Below, piece after piece: positions 32,699 through 35,853 of a stretch of DNA of 35,853 nt. Where the stretch lies: positions 1 through 35,853 of the forward strand of contig CANQBK010000016.1 in the NCBI GenBank assembly GCA_947589485.1, in the 5' to 3' direction. The notes beneath the pieces are model-generated. The model was not told where the DNA came from, searched no databases, and worked only from the letters and a program-made list of their open reading frames with translations. The stretch comes from an uncultured Clostridia bacterium. Its GTDB lineage: Bacteria; Bacillota; Clostridia; Oscillospirales; Acutalibacteraceae. Every line of letters starts with the position of its first letter. Within the stretch, counting starts at the first letter, position 1. Made by a program: the position numbers and the translations under genes.

Positions 32699-33226
32699 TT
32701 GAATAAGACGCTGAAAGAGTATGTAACGGATATTCCCGATTTTCCAAAAGAAGGGATACTGTTTCATGATATTACATCTGTCATTCAAAGCAGCGAAGGA
32801 CTTAAGCTCGCTGTTGAGGGTCTTTTAGAGTCGGTAAAAGAGCTTGAATTTGACAGCATTGCAGGAATTGAAACAAGAGGCTTTATTTTCGGAGCAATTC
32901 TGGCTGAAAGGCTTGGAAAAGGGCTTGTACTGGTACGAAAAAAAGGAAAGCTCCCAAGAAAGACGATTTCGGAAAGTTATGCGTTGGAATACGGAACAGA
33001 AAAAATTGAAATACATATAGATGCTGTAAAACCGGGAGAGAAAGTATTGATTGTAGATGACCTGATTGCGACAGGCGGTACGGTAAAAGCAGCGGCAAAT
33101 TTGATAGAAAGGCTCGGAGGAGAGGTTGCAGGAGCAGTGTTTCTGATTGAGCTTGTCGGACTTAACGGACGTGAAAAATTAAAAAATTACCCTGTCCGTT
33201 CCGTAATTACCTACGAAGGAAAGTGA
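32699..33226 (+). CDS. apt: adenine phosphoribosyltransferase
   Basis: This enzyme makes AMP from adenine and PRPP (purine salvage, cytoplasm). The protein of 175 aa has the Apt N-terminus IPDFPKEGILFHDITSVI, the central GIETRGFIFGAILAERLGKGLVLVRKKGKLP, SYALEYGTEKIEIH, and the PRPP-binding loop VLIVDDLIATGGTVKAA. All are typical, and the length is normal. The start codon is TTG 32699, 8 nt after a clear AAGGAG. The gene seems to be transcribed alone from the promoter at 32601. In many Firmicutes apt is followed by relA; here it is not. Confidence 0.95.
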   Translation: MNKTLKEYVTDIPDFPKEGILFHDITSVIQSSEGLKLAVEGLLESVKELEFDSIAGIETRGFIFGAILAERLGKGLVLVRKKGKLPRKTISESYALEYGTEKIEIHIDAVKPGEKVLIVDDLIATGGTVKAAANLIERLGGEVAGAVFLIELVGLNGREKLKNYPVRSVITYEGK

Positions 33227-33232
33227 CGGTAA

Positions 33233-33358
33233 TTGATTGAAATTATCGGTGCAATGTATGATAAAGTCGGACAGCTCAAACAACTTATGACAAATCGAGT
33301 ACAGAGTTTTAATAGGAACACCGCCGAAATTTTAAATATCGACGGTATTATTTATTGA
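33233..33358 (+). CDS. possible 41-residue peptide or remnant after apt
   Basis: An open frame too short for the track runs from TTG 33233 to TGA 33358 and encodes MIEIIGAMYDKVGQLKQLMTNR... (41 aa). It is hydrophilic and not low-complexity. The ribosome site is poor: AAGGA lies 12 nt away, inside the end of apt. The 3' part overlaps an imperfect terminator-like hairpin (33321-33345). It may be a decayed gene fragment or chance; no family is recognised. Confidence 0.2.
   Translation: MIEIIGAMYDKVGQLKQLMTNRVQSFNRNTAEILNIDGIIY
33321..33350 (+). terminator. possible apt terminator
   Basis: CCGCCGAAAT (33321-33330) pairs with ATATCGACGG (33336-33345) at 8 of 10 positions around a 5-nt loop, and an AT-rich stretch (TATTATTTATTG) follows. 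The U-tract is weak. Confidence 0.35.
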
Positions 33359-33425
33359 TTTTAAGTTTATGTACATTATGTGTTTTCGGAATGTTGTATT
33401 ACAATTTAAATTTATTCATAAAATT

Positions 33426-35336
33426 CTATAAAAAGTTTTTTATATCTTCGGGTAAGGAAATTTGCTGAGCTTGTTCTCCGGGACGTTTAAACTCTATTTT
33501 ATTGTCGCTGTATATTTTTATAATTCCCAGCTTTCTGCTGTTGTCTGAATATATATGTAGTCTTGTGCAGCCGTTTGCCGGTTCCTCCTGATAATTATAA
33601 TTTTTAATTATATTTTTTATCTTATCTGTAATGTCAAATGAAGTTTCAGGCGGTGTAATTGCTGTATTAATAGTTGCCTGATTATTTGCTGTACTAATAG
33701 CTGCCTGAGTATTTGGTGTATTAATAACGGTTTGAGTATTTGCTGTATTAATAGTTGTCTGAGTATTTGGTGTATTAATAAATGTTTGAGTGTTTGCTGT
33801 ATTAATAGTTGTCTGAGTATTTGGTGTATTAATAAATGTTTGAGTGTTTGCTGTATTAATAGCTGTCTGAGTATTTGCTGTATTAATAGTTGCCTGAGTA
33901 TTTGGTGTATTAATAACGGTTTGAGTATTCGTTGTATTAGTAGCTGTTTGAGTATTTGCTGTTTGTTTATTGATATTCTGTGGTTTTACCTCAGAATAAA
34001 TTATATCGCCATCGGGTATGCGGGCAGACATATTATACTGTTCGGCAAGAGCAGTCATTTTAAATTCGGCGGTCGGCTGAATCTTATGTACTAATTGTTC
34101 AAGTTCGTTAAGGCTAACATTAAAAAATTCCTTACGTTTATTAATCTTATTAAGACGTTTATTATCAAGAGCCTTATGGAGCATAGTTTCAAGCTCTATG
34201 GCATTATCGGAAAAAATAAAGCAATGTACGTCAAACGGAAACGGCACGCTTGCGTTTGACAGTTCATCAATTCTGTCCTGTGGCTCAATACGTCTTGTCA
34301 TTCCTACTTTAAATACATTTTCGCCGAACGAGCCTATATTACTTATAACATATACATTTCCTGCCTGTCCGTTCTGGAGGTTAATTATCTGCTCTTTTTT
34401 ATCTTCAACATTGTTCAGCATATTTTCAAGCTCCGCAAGCCTTTGCTTTAGTTTTTCCATTTCATCATCATTGGCGGTGGAAATAGAAATCTTAACATTT
34501 TCTATTTCATTTTGATATTTTTTCTCTTCTTTTTCAATATGCTTTTGCTGTTGTTGTAATATTCTTTGTTCTTCTGCTTCCTGCCTCATCTGTTCCTTGA
34601 TAGCTTTTTGTTCTTCCTTTATTCGTTCCTTTTGGGCGTAATATTCGTACTCAATATCAACAGCTTCCATATAGTATACAACAAGCTCATCTATAAATTT
34701 TTTAAGAGTAGGAGCGATACTCTGATTGCCGTTAGCGGTTATCTCATAGTAACGCTTTGTTACGCTGTTGACTTTTTCTTTTGCTTTATCCGCTGTGCCG
34801 AAACGTAAATTAAGAAGTATGTTTTGCAGTTCGGCTTCGAGTCCCAGTATCATAAGCTGATATAACGCCTTATTTGTTTTTGTTGTATAACGATTCTCAT
34901 ATTTAAGTATTAGTTTTTTAATATTGGTTTTGTTTGCACTGAATAATTTCCTTAAATCAGGAACATCAAGGCAATTATAATGAATTTCAGATATATGAGT
35001 AAAAAGGGAGAAAGTATTAATTATCATATTGGGAGCTTCGGGTTCATTATTCATATCAGCCTTAACAGCTTTTTGAGCGGCTTTGATAATGGTTTTTAGA
35101 GATTCTGTTTTTAACCGTGTTTTTTTCAGCTCATCATCAGCCTTTGCCTTAGCGTCATTTAGGCTTTTGATTTGTTCGGTCAATGCCTCTATTTCTTTTT
35201 TTAAATCCGACAGCTTTTGTCCGCTTATCGTATTGTACAAGTCCGTATTTTCCGCTTGAAGTCTTGCCAGTTCACGTTTTAATCTTTCATTTTCTTCTTT
35301 TATTTGATTCACTTGAAATATATCCGATATTCCCAT
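33426..35336 (-). CDS. DUF4041 and T5orf172 (GIY-YIG) domain protein with coiled coils and Thr/Asn-rich repeats
   Basis: This 636-residue protein has no signal peptide. In order: a coiled coil (about 10-90, IKEENERLKRELARLQAEN), a DUF4041-like helical region (about 120-240), a second charged coiled coil (about 235-325, KERIKEEQKAIKEQMRQEAEEQ), a T5orf172/MUG113 GIY-YIG-superfamily domain (about 328-430: GNVYVISNIGSFGENVFKVGMTRR, then ELETMLHKALDNKRLN), 11 nine-residue repeats (about 459-558), and a C-terminal domain that I do not recognise. The DUF4041-T5orf172 fusion is known from phages and bacterial chromosomes; its role is not settled. I use ATG 35336 with AAAGG upstream; the track's TTG 35348 directly touches that site. 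It lies just downstream of a TM2 gene, probably in one operon. Confidence 0.82.
   Translation of the reverse strand: MGISDIFQVNQIKEENERLKRELARLQAENTDLYNTISGQKLSDLKKEIEALTEQIKSLNDAKAKADDELKKTRLKTESLKTIIKAAQKAVKADMNNEPEAPNMIINTFSLFTHISEIHYNCLDVPDLRKLFSANKTNIKKLILKYENRYTTKTNKALYQLMILGLEAELQNILLNLRFGTADKAKEKVNSVTKRYYEITANGNQSIAPTLKKFIDELVVYYMEAVDIEYEYYAQKERIKEEQKAIKEQMRQEAEEQRILQQQQKHIEKEEKKYQNEIENVKISISTANDDEMEKLKQRLAELENMLNNVEDKKEQIINLQNGQAGNVYVISNIGSFGENVFKVGMTRRIEPQDRIDELSNASVPFPFDVHCFIFSDNAIELETMLHKALDNKRLNKINKRKEFFNVSLNELEQLVHKIQPTAEFKMTALAEQYNMSARIPDGDIIYSEVKPQNINKQTANTQTATNTTNTQTVINTPNTQATINTANTQTAINTANTQTFINTPNTQTTINTANTQTFINTPNTQTTINTANTQTVINTPNTQAAISTANNQATINTAITPPETSFDITDKIKNIIKNYNYQEEPANGCTRLHIYSDNSRKLGIIKIYSDNKIEFKRPGEQAQQISLPEDIKNFL
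33664..33960 (-). repeat. 27-bp minisatellite, 11 units, in the DUF4041 gene
   Basis: On the + strand the unit is GTATTAATAGCTGTCTGAGTATTTGCT-like. Units start every 27 bp from 33664 to 33934 with no break in phase and encode NTQTxINTA or NTQTxINTP. A higher-order 54-bp alternation (NTQTFINTP-NTQTTINTA) is seen twice in the centre. The number of units may vary between strains. Confidence 0.93.
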
Positions 35337-35363
35337 AATTTTACACAACCTTTATGTTTTTAC

Positions 35364-35765
35364 TTATTTGGTTAAGGTAAGCCCTCGACCGTCACTGAAA
35401 GTTCCGCTGGCTATTTTTATTATGTCATATATCCAGCCGAAACAAAACAGTCCGGCTGTTAAAAAGTACAGAATAGCCGAACCGACTTTTCCTACATAAA
35501 ATCTATGTATACCGAGATAACCTAAAAAAATTGAAAGCATAAGAGCAACGGTTTTGCTTTTTGGACTGCTTAAAGCGGCCAACGGGTCAAAACTGTTATT
35601 AAACGCGTTCGGGTCGGCGTTTTGATTGTTTAAAACATTTTGCACAACAATTACAGGCTGGCTGTTATTTGCCTGTGTATTGTTAGTATGTTCTATTTCG
35701 GTGCGGCAATAAGGACACAACCGATATTCGATTCCTACTTCTGCTCCACAATTTTTACATTCCAT
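35364..35765 (-). CDS. zinc-ribbon and TM2 domain membrane protein
   Basis: This 133-residue protein has an N-terminal zinc ribbon with two CxxC pairs (CKNCGAEVGIEYRLCPYC). A polar Asn/Gln-rich linker (about 25-65, NNTQANNSQP...NNQNADPNAF) follows, and then a TM2 domain: KSKTVALMLSIFLGYLGIHRFYVGKVGSAILYF...CFGWIYDIIKI, two helices joined by a short turn. TM2 proteins are widespread and of unclear function. I use ATG 35765, with AAGGA 10 nt upstream, over the track's TTG 35774. The stop is about 27 bp before the DUF4041 start, so they are probably co-transcribed. The remaining 88 bp to the window end hold a TATAAT-like box on the - strand (about 35784-35789) and a small AGTCC/GGACT hairpin. 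Confidence 0.85.
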   Translation of the reverse strand: MECKNCGAEVGIEYRLCPYCRTEIEHTNNTQANNSQPVIVVQNVLNNQNADPNAFNNSFDPLAALSSPKSKTVALMLSIFLGYLGIHRFYVGKVGSAILYFLTAGLFCFGWIYDIIKIASGTFSDGRGLTLTK

Positions 35766-35853
35766 TTGTACCAAATCCTTGTATTATAAAGTAGTAGTGT
35801 TTAAAGTCCCTCTCCAAGGACTATATGCTATACTGTTTAGAGATACTGTGGAT

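Noticed and set aside
33732-34094. 120-aa Cys-rich + strand ORF (CCINSCLSIW repeats), reminiscent of a metal-binding peptide
   Set aside because: It is the antisense of the 27-bp minisatellite in the DUF4041 gene; the coding frame on the - strand is far longer and has recognisable domains.

Overview
The window looks like the chromosome of a low-GC, Gram-positive, anaerobic Clostridia-class bacterium, probably from the Ruminococcaceae/Oscillospiraceae. The evidence is the AT-rich intergenic DNA, strong AAGGAGG-type ribosome sites with many GTG/TTG starts, the pyrK-pyrD pair, the Firmicutes primosome pair DnaD-DnaI, the SRP RNA-dnaX-ybaB-recR block, and a secreted BspA-like leucine-rich-repeat protein. 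No rRNA, tRNA, CRISPR array, transposase or intact prophage was seen. The species assignment is inference.

Layout. 1-544: intergenic DNA dominated by a dispersed hairpin repeat and a terminator. 545-5006: a tightly packed + strand operon of pyrK, pyrD (pyrimidine synthesis), an unrecognised protein, a histidine phosphatase, ruvX and a VanZ-like membrane protein, closed by a strong terminator. 5159-8205: a palindromic operator-like site and promoter, then a three-gene membrane fumarate reductase/succinate dehydrogenase operon (cytochrome b, flavoprotein, iron-sulfur protein). The flavoprotein lacks the histidine that normally binds FAD covalently. 8274-13500: a monocistronic 1706-residue secreted LRR/Ig-like protein. 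13688-17115: a U32 'peptidase' (tRNA hydroxylation type) and uvrB. 17116-21721: a topoisomerase IV-type pair (parE, parC), each gene preceded directly by a copy of the dispersed hairpin repeat.

21912-31860 is housekeeping: secG with an unusual repetitive tail, CCA-adding enzyme, dnaD, dnaI, rnr, the SRP RNA gene with its own promoter, dnaX, ybaB, recR and smpB. The tmRNA gene (ssrA) follows smpB, so both halves of trans-translation are adjacent, and RNase R, the nuclease linked to that pathway, lies about 3.5 kb upstream of smpB. Past ssrA come a repeat-bearing gap, apt (adenine salvage), and on the - strand a two-gene unit encoding a zinc-ribbon/TM2 membrane protein and a coiled-coil DUF4041/T5orf172 (GIY-YIG) protein with an 11-unit 27-bp minisatellite.

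Most of the window is ordinary core genome. The most unusual items are the Gln-for-His change at the FAD attachment site of the fumarate reductase together with the palindrome upstream of its promoter, the composite three-hairpin repeat whose copies differ mainly in loops and linkers, the intermediate-length SRP RNA, the apparent non-GCA resume codon in the tmRNA, and the DUF4041/TM2 pair. I found no clear new defence or biosynthetic system; the DUF4041/TM2 pair is the nearest candidate.
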